A stretch of DNA of 64,000 bases from contig JAHBUC010000001.1 of assembly GCA_019638275.1 (NCBI GenBank), positions 620,001 to 684,000 of the forward strand, given 5' to 3'. Positions 9,101-17,714 of the stretch are shown here, piece by piece. The DNA comes from Cyclobacteriaceae bacterium (GTDB taxonomy: Bacteria > Bacteroidota > Bacteroidia > Cytophagales > Cyclobacteriaceae). Positions within the stretch are counted from its first letter, which is position 1; the number at the start of each line of letters is the position of its first letter. The notes beneath the pieces were generated by a model that had not been told where the DNA came from, ran no database searches, and saw nothing but the letters and a program-made list of their open reading frames with translations. The position numbers and the translations under genes are program-made.

Positions 9101-9907
9101 ATGCATTTTGGATATAGCGGTGAATTCGAACCCGTTCCTGTAGTTACCCTTTCAGAGTTTCATAAATTCAAGGATGTCCCTTTGGTGATAACTGATCTCA
9201 TGAAAACATGGGATTCTTATCCAGTATGGAACTTTGAATTTTTTAAATCAAATTTTGGAAATTATGGCTTGACTGCGGATAAAGTCCTGAACGGTAAGAC
9301 ACATTATGTTCACACTACATTCAGACAATTTATAGACTATACTTTAAGCTGCAATGAGAGGGTGCCATACTATGCTAAAACCTCTATACATCTAAAAACA
9401 GATTTGAGAAACCAATATACTGTACCGCACCCTTTTAAATGTTGGTACAAGCAATACAAACGTCAGGTAAATGAAGAGCAGAAGATTGAATTATCCTGCA
9501 TTTATTTGGGCCCTACAGGAGCAAAAAGCCCACTACATATCGATATTTGGGGAACAAGTTTTTGGAACGCTCTTTTCCAAGGAAAAAAATTATGGTTTTT
9601 TCTGACCAAAGAACAACACTCACTAGCTTATCAAGGAAAAGTAGATCCCTTCAATCCGGATTTTGCTAAGTATCCAGATTTCTTGAAGGTAAAACCCCTC
9701 ATTCACATTCAACAACCTGGAGAACTTATCTATTGTCCCGGAAACATCTGGCATGCGGTATACATCATTGAACCGAGTATCGCGTTGTCAGAAAATTTTA
9801 TAAATGAAGAAAATTATGAATATGTAATTCAGCATTTTCAGGATTATGGGTATTTGAAGGCATTGAACAAAATGAAGCATATTGTTGGGGAGCACCTTTC
9901 AGCATGA
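9101..9907 (+). CDS. JMJD6-like JmjC (cupin_8) 2-oxoglutarate/Fe(II) oxygenase
   Basis: 268 residues. The sequence follows JMJD6 through the whole double-stranded beta-helix core: LHIDIWGTSFWNALFQGKK gives the iron ligands His146 and Asp148 and the 2-oxoglutarate-binding Lys163, and the block ELIYCPGNIWHAV gives the third ligand His218, followed by ALSENFIN. All residues needed for catalysis are present. JMJD6-type enzymes hydroxylate lysine or arginine side chains in proteins. Here the nearby precursor carries three Arg and no Lys in its C-terminal half. The stop overlaps the next gene (ATGA at 9904), so it is coupled to the exporter. Substrate is inferred from context only. Confidence 0.88.
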   Translation: MHFGYSGEFEPVPVVTLSEFHKFKDVPLVITDLMKTWDSYPVWNFEFFKSNFGNYGLTADKVLNGKTHYVHTTFRQFIDYTLSCNERVPYYAKTSIHLKTDLRNQYTVPHPFKCWYKQYKRQVNEEQKIELSCIYLGPTGAKSPLHIDIWGTSFWNALFQGKKLWFFLTKEQHSLAYQGKVDPFNPDFAKYPDFLKVKPLIHIQQPGELIYCPGNIWHAVYIIEPSIALSENFINEENYEYVIQHFQDYGYLKALNKMKHIVGEHLSA

Positions 9908-11679
9908 GTTTATTTAAAATGTCAAACACTGTTAAGATATGGATAAAATTTTTATCCTTCTTGAAGCCTTTTTGGAAATACCAAGTTGTATTGTTTGTGT
10001 TGTTGATGATAAGCAATGCAGCCGCATTGGCATCACCCTATATCTTAAAACTGTTTATTGATGAAGTTATTCCCGAACGTAATATCGATTTACTGTGGAC
10101 TCTTGTAGGATCACTGGGTATTCTTTACGTGCTTCGAGTTGGCGTTACTTTTTTGGCTGATTATTTATATACCTGGATTGGAAATCAGGTTATGATCAAT
10201 ATGTCAATGTCCCTCTTTGATCATATTTTGAGACTCCCAATTCAATATTTTAGACAAAATTCAGCGGGGGATTTGGTTCATCGAATCGACAAAGAAGTAG
10301 AACAGATTCAACGGGCATTAACGGGGAGTTTAATCAGCGCACTCAATAATATCATTACAGTCATTGGTCTTGTCCTACTAATGTGTTACCTGAGCATTAC
10401 ATTGTTTCTTGGTATTTGTTTGCTTTATCCTGTATTGATTGCTGTGCTAAAGCGGTTTGAGCCGGCAATAAATCGTACCATTAATCAATTGCGTCAAGAA
10501 CAATCTGACATGTTAAGCTACTATACCGAAAGATTTTCCAATGTTAAATTGATAAAAAGCTTTCTGGCTTATGTACACGAACGTTCAATCTTGTCAAGTA
10601 AACTCAAAAGGCTATCTCAGTCCTATATCCGGGAAGTTGTCATCACATCAGCCTCCAAAAACTCGGGTGTATTTTTGATGTCTTTAATGCCCATTATATT
10701 ATTGGGATGGGGCGGGCATCAGGTTTTGGTTGGAGTACTAAGCCTTGGAACGCTAATTGCCTTCCTTCAGTACGCTAATAAAATACACGATCCGTTTAGG
10801 AATATTATTAATCTATACATTGATATAGTCAATACATCTGTTTCGTTGGAGCGAGTCTTTTCCATACTCGAGCAGAAAAGTGATGAATCAGATCGTGATT
10901 TTAGACCATTGGGACAATTGGAGAAAATTCAATTTCAGAATGTGTCAGTATCCTTAGGGAATCAGCACATACTACGGAATCTAAATCTTGAGTTCAAAAT
11001 AGGGAAGCATTATGGAATCGCTGGTGCTAGTGGTGCAGGGAAGTCCACACTGCTCGATGTGCTGTCTAAATTTAGTGCGCAAGATTCTGGTGAGGTACTG
11101 GTAAATGACATTAATCTCAAAGAAGTATCTTTTTCTCAATGGATGCAGCGACTAAGTATGCACAGTCAGAATTTCTTGCTCTTCAATGGAACCATCTTTG
11201 AAAATATCAGCTATGCAAACAACGACATAGCTGAGCATGAAAAGCGAGAAGTGTTGGAACTTACTGAGCTTGAGGAACGATACGCTTCCGCTCCACAAGA
11301 AAGAACGGGTGACATGGGTAACCATCTTTCGGGCGGACAGCGTCAACGAATTTCCTTGGCTAGAGCTATTTTAAAAAAGGCGGATATCCTTATAATCGAT
11401 GAAGGTACTTCCGAAATAGATTCTCGAACAGAGGAAAAAATATACAGCTACGTATTGACCCGCTCCCGGTTTAAGACTGTTATAATCGTTTCTCACCGCT
11501 TGAGTGCATTAAAAAATCTTGATGAGATACTTTTTATTGATTCAGGTAAAGTGGCTGAACAAGGAAGTCTGTCGAATTTAATAGCCAGAAGGGGCCTATT
11601 TTATGAAACGTTTAAAGAGCAGATTGACGTCAATAATAGTTTGAATAAAGCTTATGAGTCTACGGTATCAACTAAATAG
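9904..11679 (+). CDS. ABC exporter with fused membrane and ATPase domains
   Basis: 591 residues. The N-terminal ~310 residues form a six-helix exporter domain. The ATPase domain follows with Walker A GASGAGKSTLL (about 374-384), signature LSGGQRQR (about 474), Walker B ILIIDEGTSEID (about 495-506) and a switch His in VSHR. There is no N-terminal C39 peptidase domain, so it exports without leader cleavage; the subtilase at 5314 could supply that step. It ends the first half of the cluster, 176 bases before the precursor gene. By position it is the likely exporter of the mature peptide. Confidence 0.93.
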   Translation: MSLFKMSNTVKIWIKFLSFLKPFWKYQVVLFVLLMISNAAALASPYILKLFIDEVIPERNIDLLWTLVGSLGILYVLRVGVTFLADYLYTWIGNQVMINMSMSLFDHILRLPIQYFRQNSAGDLVHRIDKEVEQIQRALTGSLISALNNIITVIGLVLLMCYLSITLFLGICLLYPVLIAVLKRFEPAINRTINQLRQEQSDMLSYYTERFSNVKLIKSFLAYVHERSILSSKLKRLSQSYIREVVITSASKNSGVFLMSLMPIILLGWGGHQVLVGVLSLGTLIAFLQYANKIHDPFRNIINLYIDIVNTSVSLERVFSILEQKSDESDRDFRPLGQLEKIQFQNVSVSLGNQHILRNLNLEFKIGKHYGIAGASGAGKSTLLDVLSKFSAQDSGEVLVNDINLKEVSFSQWMQRLSMHSQNFLLFNGTIFENISYANNDIAEHEKREVLELTELEERYASAPQERTGDMGNHLSGGQRQRISLARAILKKADILIIDEGTSEIDSRTEEKIYSYVLTRSRFKTVIIVSHRLSALKNLDEILFIDSGKVAEQGSLSNLIARRGLFYETFKEQIDVNNSLNKAYESTVSTK

Positions 11680-11789
11680 ACCGCATTTTATTCAATCATT
11701 CAGTGGAAATTAAAGCCTCAAGGTTTTAAAATCTGAAAGACCAATTTTATCAACTTCGAAAACAATGGTGTACTCTATACAATTAACAA

Positions 11790-11820
11790 CCTGTTTAGGA
11801 CAGGAATGTCCTTCTTTTAT
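11790..11820 (+). promoter_or_regulatory. two overlapping, mutually exclusive hairpins before the precursor gene
   Basis: CCTGT (11790-11794) pairs with ACAGG (11800-11804), and AGGACA (11797-11802) pairs with TGTCCT (11807-11812) around a GGAA tetraloop, followed by a T-rich tract CTTTTAT. The two stems share bases, so only one can form. The arrangement resembles an attenuator or weak terminator between the exporter and the precursor gene. Function is inferred. Confidence 0.45.
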
Positions 11821-11855
11821 TAATCAATTTAATTATTTACTAAACATTTAATCTT

Positions 11856-12038
11856 ATGAAAACAGCAAATTCACAATCCAAAAGCTCAACGTTGATAAAA
11901 TCAACACGAGCCACTAAAAATGGTAAACCAGAGGTAAGTCTGGAGGAACTCGAGTCACTCTGTTACACTTTTGGCAGACGGCCAAGAGGTTGTACCGGTT
12001 TCGAATCAACCGGTGATAATGATGATGTGCTTTTCTAA
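11856..12038 (+). CDS. putative RiPP precursor peptide
   Basis: 60 residues. Residues 1-30 are polar and Lys/Ser/Thr-rich and end in the leader-like acidic helix SLEELESL (28-35). The remainder, from Cys36, is compact and unusual: CYTFGRRPRGCTGFE, then a short acidic tail STGDNDDVLF. It has two Cys (36 and 46), three Arg (41, 42, 44), two Gly-flanked turns and no Lys. The gene lies between the exporter and the rest of the modification genes, has its own 176-base upstream region, and is the only short reading frame in the cluster with leader-core shape. Fit with the enzymes: the Cys pair for radical SAM crosslinking, the Arg/aromatic residues for JmjC hydroxylation. No homologue is recognised, and the cleavage point is unknown. 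Confidence 0.75.
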   Translation: MKTANSQSKSSTLIKSTRATKNGKPEVSLEELESLCYTFGRRPRGCTGFESTGDNDDVLF

Positions 12039-12047
12039 AACAAATCT

Positions 12048-12062
12048 CAGGGAAATCCCCTG
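12048..12062 (+). promoter_or_regulatory. short hairpin after the precursor gene
   Basis: CAGGG (12048-12052) pairs with CCCTG (12058-12062), ten bases after the precursor stop. No T-run follows, so it is not a good terminator; it could stabilise a precursor transcript end or be chance. Confidence 0.3.
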
Positions 12063-12148
12063 CATATAATCGTTAATTGTGTATAGCACCATTGTTTTTT
12101 TCTTGCGTATTGTAATTATTATGAATCGTTCAGTCAATTTGTCAAGAT

Positions 12149-12550
12149 ATGTCCATCAATTGGAAATTTATTATTCTTAATTTGAGTTTATGGTTATTCC
12201 TAACACATAACCATAATCTTTGTGCCCAACGATTTGAATCCCCTTTTTTGGGTAAGTGGAAATATGAAATCAAGGAAACACCCTTTGGCGACTTTTCAGG
12301 CTTGATCACGTTTGAACAGGATGACCGGGGTCAATTAAGCGGAAAAATTGTTAATCATCATGGAGAAACATTTTTCATCAAACCAATCCGTGTAAAACCT
12401 AATCGACTTGTTTTTTATTCCAATTTCGAATATTCTGACGCAACTTTTTTTTGTAATCTTTATTCGAATTCACTAGTAGCTTTTATAGAAGCCAAAGGCG
12501 ATACATTTCTGTATGTATTATCAGCCGAACGTGTTAAGGGGGCCGATTGA
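12149..12550 (+). CDS. small secreted lipocalin-like protein
   Basis: 133 residues with a clear signal peptide (hydrophobic stretch to about residue 25, cleavage after LCA). The mature part starts FLGKWKYEIKETPFGDFSG and continues as short beta strands (LITFEQ, LSGKIV, LVFYSNF, SLVAFIEA), the pattern of small lipocalin-like barrels from Bacteroidota that begin with G-x-W. It follows the precursor gene at a distance of 110 bases. It might bind the exported peptide or a lipid in the periplasm (inference). No exact family is recognised. Confidence 0.65.
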   Translation: MSINWKFIILNLSLWLFLTHNHNLCAQRFESPFLGKWKYEIKETPFGDFSGLITFEQDDRGQLSGKIVNHHGETFFIKPIRVKPNRLVFYSNFEYSDATFFCNLYSNSLVAFIEAKGDTFLYVLSAERVKGAD

Positions 12551-12600
12551 TTTAGCCACGGGAGTATTCAACTTTTAACGTATTAAACTAATGATAGATT

Positions 12601-13671
12601 ATGGCTTTGCAGAACGAGAGTGAAAGTTTATTGTATGCATCTACATCCGCGAATTTATTTAATTTTTTGGGGGATACAAATGTTGAGGAACATTACAGGC
12701 TATATAAAGAAGTAATCGAAATGGCATACAGAGCCCATCAAGACCTGTTATCGTTTGAAGTTGATAACCTGGTCATTGTGGATCCCCATAATGTGCTGAG
12801 TATGTTAAAGACAGATAAGGCACCAATTTTCGTTACTCTTCATACAGGTTCATTCAATATGCTAATTGCCTATTTATTAAAAAATGGCTTTATATTTTAT
12901 GCATTATCCGATACAGAGAGTTTAGAAATCACTGATTACCACAACGTAACACATCAATACAATCAACGCTATAATAATAATGGAGACTTCGCAAAGATAA
13001 ATATCGAGGTACCTGGATCAATTTTCAGGGTCATAAAAAAGATAAAGGAAGGATTTCCAACAATGGCTTTCCTGGATGGAAATAAAGGAATCGGAGGGCA
13101 AGTAAAATCCAATGAGAACCTACTTAATATTGACTTCCTTAAAGGAAAGGTGCGGGTGAGAAAAGGCTTGGCTACCCTTTCCTGTTTAACTCATCGGCCA
13201 CTTGTATTTGCACTAAGTTACTTGAAAGGTAATAGATCCTTTCTTGAATTTTATCATCCATTTGAATGTAAAGGATCGGACGCTGAAGCATTCGCCAATG
13301 AAACAATTCAAACCATATTCAAATACTTTGAAACGCATGTAAAACAGTTCCCCAGCCAATGGTGCAATTGGCCTTATGTCCATAATTGGTCTGACCTGAG
13401 TGTTTTTTATTCAAAATCTACTCCGCTTGAAACGTTAGTCAAATCTTCTTCACTTCATTTTAATGAAAAGCGATTCTGCCCAATTAAGTATAACGGTGGT
13501 TATTTTCTTTTCGACCGCATACGTTACAAGGTTATACCGGTTGACCCGAATTTAGCCCCTATATTTTCTCATAAAACAACTCCGCAGCAACGCAGAGAAT
13601 TAATTCAACAGGTCATCAAGGAGAATAATCCAGCCATTAAAGACTTCATTCAAAGTGAAGTACTTATTTGA
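12601..13671 (+). CDS. LpxL/HtrB-like acyltransferase homologue
   Basis: 356 residues. The central part follows lipid A acyltransferases (Lip_A_acyltrans): VTLHTGSFNMLIAYLL at the HX4D/E site (His81), MAFLDGNKG in the place of the later LLDQ block, then KGLATLSCLTHRPLVFAL and the C-terminal FPSQWCNWPYVHNW that matches the PEQWxWxHRRW end of LpxL. The acidic partner of the HX4D/E motif is Asn here, which weakens any claim of standard catalysis. There is no N-terminal membrane helix. About 90 residues after the core (to 356) look like an added small domain. In this cluster it might acylate the peptide using an acyl-ACP or CoA donor; the small ACP-like gene at 8824 supports this loosely. Confidence 0.65.
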   Translation: MALQNESESLLYASTSANLFNFLGDTNVEEHYRLYKEVIEMAYRAHQDLLSFEVDNLVIVDPHNVLSMLKTDKAPIFVTLHTGSFNMLIAYLLKNGFIFYALSDTESLEITDYHNVTHQYNQRYNNNGDFAKINIEVPGSIFRVIKKIKEGFPTMAFLDGNKGIGGQVKSNENLLNIDFLKGKVRVRKGLATLSCLTHRPLVFALSYLKGNRSFLEFYHPFECKGSDAEAFANETIQTIFKYFETHVKQFPSQWCNWPYVHNWSDLSVFYSKSTPLETLVKSSSLHFNEKRFCPIKYNGGYFLFDRIRYKVIPVDPNLAPIFSHKTTPQQRRELIQQVIKENNPAIKDFIQSEVLI

Positions 13672-14945
13672 CTTCTCACAATTCTCAAACTTTCATGCAG
13701 ATCGTTCAGAGTTTTTGGTCAAAACCGTCTTCAAATGATCAAGGTACTGGTAGTAATTTGCGAAATATGGGTGGCTGGCCCGAGTTGAGATACTTTTATT
13801 ATGCCTGGGCATTAAGCAGCTTAAAATTCAGTGAGTATTTTGAGGATCTTACTTTATTCACAGATAAAGAAGGTAAATATATTTTAGTCGATCAACTCAA
13901 ATTGCCTTATACAAAAGTCTTTGTTGAATTAGATCAACTAAATACGTATAGTCCTAAGTTATGGGCAATTGGCAAATTGTACACCTATTCCAGACAGACC
14001 ACTCCGTTTATTCATGCCGATGGTGATTTTATTCCTTTTCGTAAGTTTAGTAAGCAGTTTCTTCAAGGAAATCTTTTAGTTCAGAGTAAAGAGAGCGGTT
14101 TGGATAAGTTTTATTTACCAATATTAAATTCAGTAAAAAGTAGCTTCCGTGATATTCCTGAAGAAATTAAAAATCCAGTAACAAAAGAAGCAGAGTCTGC
14201 TAACTTGGGTATAGTGGGCGGCCATAACATAGATTTCTTTAGAAATTACTCCAGAAAGGCTTTTGATTTTATTGATAAGAATGCGGATCGATTGGATGCC
14301 ATCCAGGTCGGGGAATTCAATTGCATAGCGGAACAATATCTGTTCTACCAAATGGCAATGAAAAGAAACCTGGATGTTAAATTTCTATTGCCATTGGTGT
14401 CTCCTTCTTTTGCTGAATTGATTCGATTCCATATGATTCCAAATCTATCTAGTTATATTCATATAATCGGCTCATATAAGCAGGACACCATGGTGTTACG
14501 GTCATTAGAAAGAACGTTGAGACGATTTTATCCGACTATTTATGACCGCATTAATTCGCTTATGGGTTTTTCTTCAGATGCAAGCACTCTGGATTTCTCT
14601 AAGGAAAGATACCTTGAGACAATAAGGAAAAAATCAATTCATACATTGCGCTTTAGACTTTCACGAAAGTATGATATTCAGTTCAAGCAATCACATAGCA
14701 ATACAGTTATTCTGCGGTATACGGATAAGCAAACAAACATTACACAGGAAATTACGATGCAAAAAATTCATCGTGATATACTCGAGTTCAATAAAGAAAG
14801 ATCCAAATCACTCAGCCAGATACTAGATTTTGTTGCTTCGAAATATATGATGAGGTCAAATAGAATTAAGATGGGAGAAAGTATCCTATCTTTTCTGTTA
14901 AACCAATGGTATAATAGGGACATTCTTGAAATATCTATAAGGTAA
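13668..14945 (+). CDS. glycosyltransferase-like protein (DUF6734-type)
   Basis: 425 residues, overlapping the previous gene by four bases. It has the GT-A-like pattern seen in a Bacteroidota hypothetical family that I recall as DUF6734: an N-terminal FWSKP block, GGWPELRYFYYAWALSSLK, LTLFTDKEG, LPYTKV, LWAIGKLYTYS and the acidic motif FIHADGDFIPF (about residues 115-125) where a metal-nucleotide-sugar would bind. A C-terminal ~110 residues look like a separate helical domain, similar in feel to short peptide-recognition modules. A second glycosyltransferase in the cluster would fit a glycosylated product. Activity is not established. Confidence 0.6.
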   Translation: MTSHNSQTFMQIVQSFWSKPSSNDQGTGSNLRNMGGWPELRYFYYAWALSSLKFSEYFEDLTLFTDKEGKYILVDQLKLPYTKVFVELDQLNTYSPKLWAIGKLYTYSRQTTPFIHADGDFIPFRKFSKQFLQGNLLVQSKESGLDKFYLPILNSVKSSFRDIPEEIKNPVTKEAESANLGIVGGHNIDFFRNYSRKAFDFIDKNADRLDAIQVGEFNCIAEQYLFYQMAMKRNLDVKFLLPLVSPSFAELIRFHMIPNLSSYIHIIGSYKQDTMVLRSLERTLRRFYPTIYDRINSLMGFSSDASTLDFSKERYLETIRKKSIHTLRFRLSRKYDIQFKQSHSNTVILRYTDKQTNITQEITMQKIHRDILEFNKERSKSLSQILDFVASKYMMRSNRIKMGESILSFLLNQWYNRDILEISIR

Positions 14946-14950
14946 ATACT

Positions 14951-15895
14951 ATGAAAAGTATGTCATTAGAAGGGTTGATATATCCCCATTCCAAAGAAGT
15001 TTTTTTTAGGGAATATTTTGAAGAAAAACCGTTGTTGGCTAAACGAAATGATGATGAATTTTTTGATCATCTGATTAAAAAGTCAGATATCAATACCTTA
15101 ATCAATAAAGTTGGAACATTAGGTAGCTTTAATGTTTTTGCGAAACACCCTGATCGTGTTATTGAGCCGAAGGAATATGCCGTTTTAACTTCGTATGAGA
15201 ATGTGGAGATTAAGGTAGGCGTAAATCCAATCGCGCTTTATGGCCTTCTGGAGTCAGGAGCCCAGGTCACATTCACATCTGTTCAAAAAGTGCTGCCTTG
15301 TATAAAAGACCTTTATACGTCTTTACGCCAAGAATTTTTGGCTCATGTTCAAATTCAATTGCTATTTATTGGAAAAGGTGATGTGACACCACAAGTGGTG
15401 TTTCCCCAGCATGACTCTTTTATATTGCAATTGAATGGTACTACCGAAGTCAATATATTCCCTCCTGGTATTGTGCTTCCCCTATCCAACCAGCATTATT
15501 CTCCTCAATCTCAGGAATTGCAAGTGCAAACGAAATTTAAGTTGGAGCAGGGAGATAGTGTCTATCTACCAAGGGGTTACGGTTACCAATGTTTATCCGG
15601 TCCTACCATAGCGACACAAATACTTTTTCAAGTTTACACCACAACGATGACGAAGGTTGTACATGAATTGATAATGGAGATCGCCAATGAGGAAGAAGTG
15701 TTGAGAATGGGGTTTGGTGTATCTGCATTAAAAAGTACTAATGAACGGGCAGATGTAGTTAGTAAAATTCAAGAAGTGCTTGAAAGGAAATTAATACTGA
15801 CCAAATTGAGTGATGTGAAGGCTAAACTTTGGCAGAAAATTGTTCACGAAAGTGAAGTTTGCATTTCTGATATCATCGAAAGGGGACATTTATAA
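14951..15895 (+). CDS. ROXA-like JmjC (cupin_4) pseudo-oxygenase, iron ligands lost
   Basis: 314 residues. N-terminal half and fold match the next gene without gaps around the active site, but the three iron-binding positions are changed: Val150 and Pro152 replace the His-x-Asp pair (FPQHDSFILQ block), and Tyr212 replaces the distal His (LPRGYGYQC). The rest of the cupin scaffold, including the HDxFILQ strand and LPRG turn, is kept, so it is under constraint and not simply decaying. It probably binds substrate or partners the active paralogue at 15940 as a non-catalytic subunit, as JmjC/cupin_4 proteins form dimers. It starts five bases after the preceding stop. Confidence 0.85.
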   Translation: MKSMSLEGLIYPHSKEVFFREYFEEKPLLAKRNDDEFFDHLIKKSDINTLINKVGTLGSFNVFAKHPDRVIEPKEYAVLTSYENVEIKVGVNPIALYGLLESGAQVTFTSVQKVLPCIKDLYTSLRQEFLAHVQIQLLFIGKGDVTPQVVFPQHDSFILQLNGTTEVNIFPPGIVLPLSNQHYSPQSQELQVQTKFKLEQGDSVYLPRGYGYQCLSGPTIATQILFQVYTTTMTKVVHELIMEIANEEEVLRMGFGVSALKSTNERADVVSKIQEVLERKLILTKLSDVKAKLWQKIVHESEVCISDIIERGHL

Positions 15896-15939
15896 TGTTA
15901 TCCAAATAATAACTATTTTCAAGAACTAAATTTCTTACA

Positions 15940-16854
15940 ATGAAAATGAACCTTGAGTGGCTTCTTAGTCCATTTGATAAACAGGAATTCCTCGACTTTT
16001 ACCTGGAACAGCAGCCTCTGGTCATTAGTAGAAACAATCCTCACTATTTTGAGAAGTTGTTGACATTATATGACCTGAATGAGTTGATGTCACATGCTGA
16101 GAATCTGGGAAGACTTGATGTTGTATTGGTAAATGCAGGTAAAAAATATCAGTTGTCTGATTATGCAAAAGTGGAGACAGTTGGTAATGTTCATATAAAG
16201 TCTTCGCTAAACATTTCAAAAGCCCTTCAGTTACTCATACAGGATAAGGCCACAATCGTTATTAACCAAGCCATCAATGAATGGCTTCCGCTCAGAACAC
16301 TGGCCGCCAACTATGCCCAGGAATTAAATACAATTCCAGGCGCCAATATTTTTATAGCGCCACCAAATGCCGAGTGTTTTGGAGCCCATTTCGATGAACA
16401 TGACCTATTTATCTTACAGATTTATGGAAGTAAGCATTGGAGGATATATGAAAATCCTATTTTTTTACCACTGGAACCACAAAACGAACGTAATTTTGAT
16501 TTTTCCGGATTAAAACTGCTCTACGAAATTGACCTGCAACAAGGTGATATATTGTATTTACCTCGCGGGTTTGTGCATGATGTCACAACTACCGATAGGG
16601 CCTCTGTGCATATCTCGTTTGGGGGTCAACACTTAACTTGGGCAAGTATTGTAAAAAGCTTTGTGACAAAATTGGCCAAAAATAATCGGCTGCTCAGGCA
16701 AGGTATGATAAAAGATGTCTATGATGGCCAAACTTATGACCAGATGGTGCTAGAGTTACTTAAGAAGGAGTTGGAATTGAATTTCAATACACCGTTTATT
16801 GAATCCATTGCACCTAAGTTTAGCTTTAGATCTAGTGAAGTAAGCTATTTTTAA
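15940..16854 (+). CDS. ROXA-like JmjC (cupin_4) 2-oxoglutarate/Fe(II) oxygenase
   Basis: 304 residues. The cupin_4 family signature GAHFDEHDLFILQIYGSKHW carries iron ligands His150 and Asp152, and LPRGFVHDV carries His213. N-terminal LLSPFDKQEFLDFYLEQQPL is the usual ROXA/MINA53/NO66 opening (family members start with a short motif that ends in KPL). The C-terminal winged-helix-like region is about 80 residues. ROXA hydroxylates arginine in ribosomal protein L16; the family also acts on histidine. With three Arg in the putative core peptide, arginine hydroxylation is the most natural guess. It lies 44 bases after its inactive paralogue. Confidence 0.88.
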   Translation: MKMNLEWLLSPFDKQEFLDFYLEQQPLVISRNNPHYFEKLLTLYDLNELMSHAENLGRLDVVLVNAGKKYQLSDYAKVETVGNVHIKSSLNISKALQLLIQDKATIVINQAINEWLPLRTLAANYAQELNTIPGANIFIAPPNAECFGAHFDEHDLFILQIYGSKHWRIYENPIFLPLEPQNERNFDFSGLKLLYEIDLQQGDILYLPRGFVHDVTTTDRASVHISFGGQHLTWASIVKSFVTKLAKNNRLLRQGMIKDVYDGQTYDQMVLELLKKELELNFNTPFIESIAPKFSFRSSEVSYF

Positions 16855-16863
16855 AAACAGGAA

Positions 16864-17706
16864 ATGAAATTTTATTGTTTTCTTTTGGCTGCGCTATTAA
16901 GCGCTGAGGTACAATCACAAATATTGAGCGGAAGAGTGCTCGACCAGCAATCCGGACGCCCGCTCGCTTATGTCCACATCGGCGTACTGGGCCGCAATAT
17001 TGGCACAATATCTAGAGAAAATGGGGAATTCATACTTGACATATCTGGTATACCACAAAGCGAAAAGATAACCGTTTCAATGGTAGGCTATACAACAGTT
17101 AGTGTCAATATTTCAAATATCTCCGCTTCGGAACTTATCATTTCGCTCAAACCTTCCGTAACATTGTTAAAGGAAATTATTATACAGGATGAACCATTGA
17201 TCGAATTTGTTAAACTGGGTTTACCGGAGGCCACCAAAACAACAATGGGTTATAGTGGCAATTATGAATGGGGAAAAGGAATTGAATGGGGTTTGCGGAT
17301 ACCCATCGGAGCCGGACTTTTTAAACTTCATGAAATTGGCTTCCACACCAGATTCAATACCGTAGATAGTATTCTATTTAGAATCAATATCTATTCCGGC
17401 ACAGATAGCTTACCAGGTGAAACATTGTTACGGCAAGATATTTATGTGAAAAGCTATAAGCGGGATAAATGGATAATAAGAAAAATTGAAGAAGAAGATA
17501 TTGTCGTAAATGAAGATATTATTGTAACCATTGAACTTCTTCGGATATGGTATAGGAAAGTAGGCGATAATCAACTTTTCTTTACTCATGGTAAGGGCAA
17601 TCAAAATTTACCTACTTATTCACGCCAATCCAGTCAGGATAAATGGCGAGTCAATGAAATGCCTCCACTTGCATTATATGTGCTAGTACAAAAACTGGGA
17701 TTATAA
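16864..17706 (+). CDS. secreted protein with carboxypeptidase-regulatory-like domain
   Basis: 280 residues. Signal peptide to about residue 18 (ending VQSQ). Residues about 20-105 form the beta-sandwich CarboxypepD_reg-like domain (LSGRVLDQQSGRPLAYVHIG, NGEFILDI, VSMVGYTTV), common at the N-terminus of TonB receptors and other outer-surface proteins in Bacteroidota. The rest is beta-rich and has no assigned family; no beta-barrel is attached. Within the cluster it may bind or anchor the exported product at the cell surface (inference). Confidence 0.75.
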   Translation: MKFYCFLLAALLSAEVQSQILSGRVLDQQSGRPLAYVHIGVLGRNIGTISRENGEFILDISGIPQSEKITVSMVGYTTVSVNISNISASELIISLKPSVTLLKEIIIQDEPLIEFVKLGLPEATKTTMGYSGNYEWGKGIEWGLRIPIGAGLFKLHEIGFHTRFNTVDSILFRINIYSGTDSLPGETLLRQDIYVKSYKRDKWIIRKIEEEDIVVNEDIIVTIELLRIWYRKVGDNQLFFTHGKGNQNLPTYSRQSSQDKWRVNEMPPLALYVLVQKLGL

Positions 17707-17714
17707 GAATTCAT

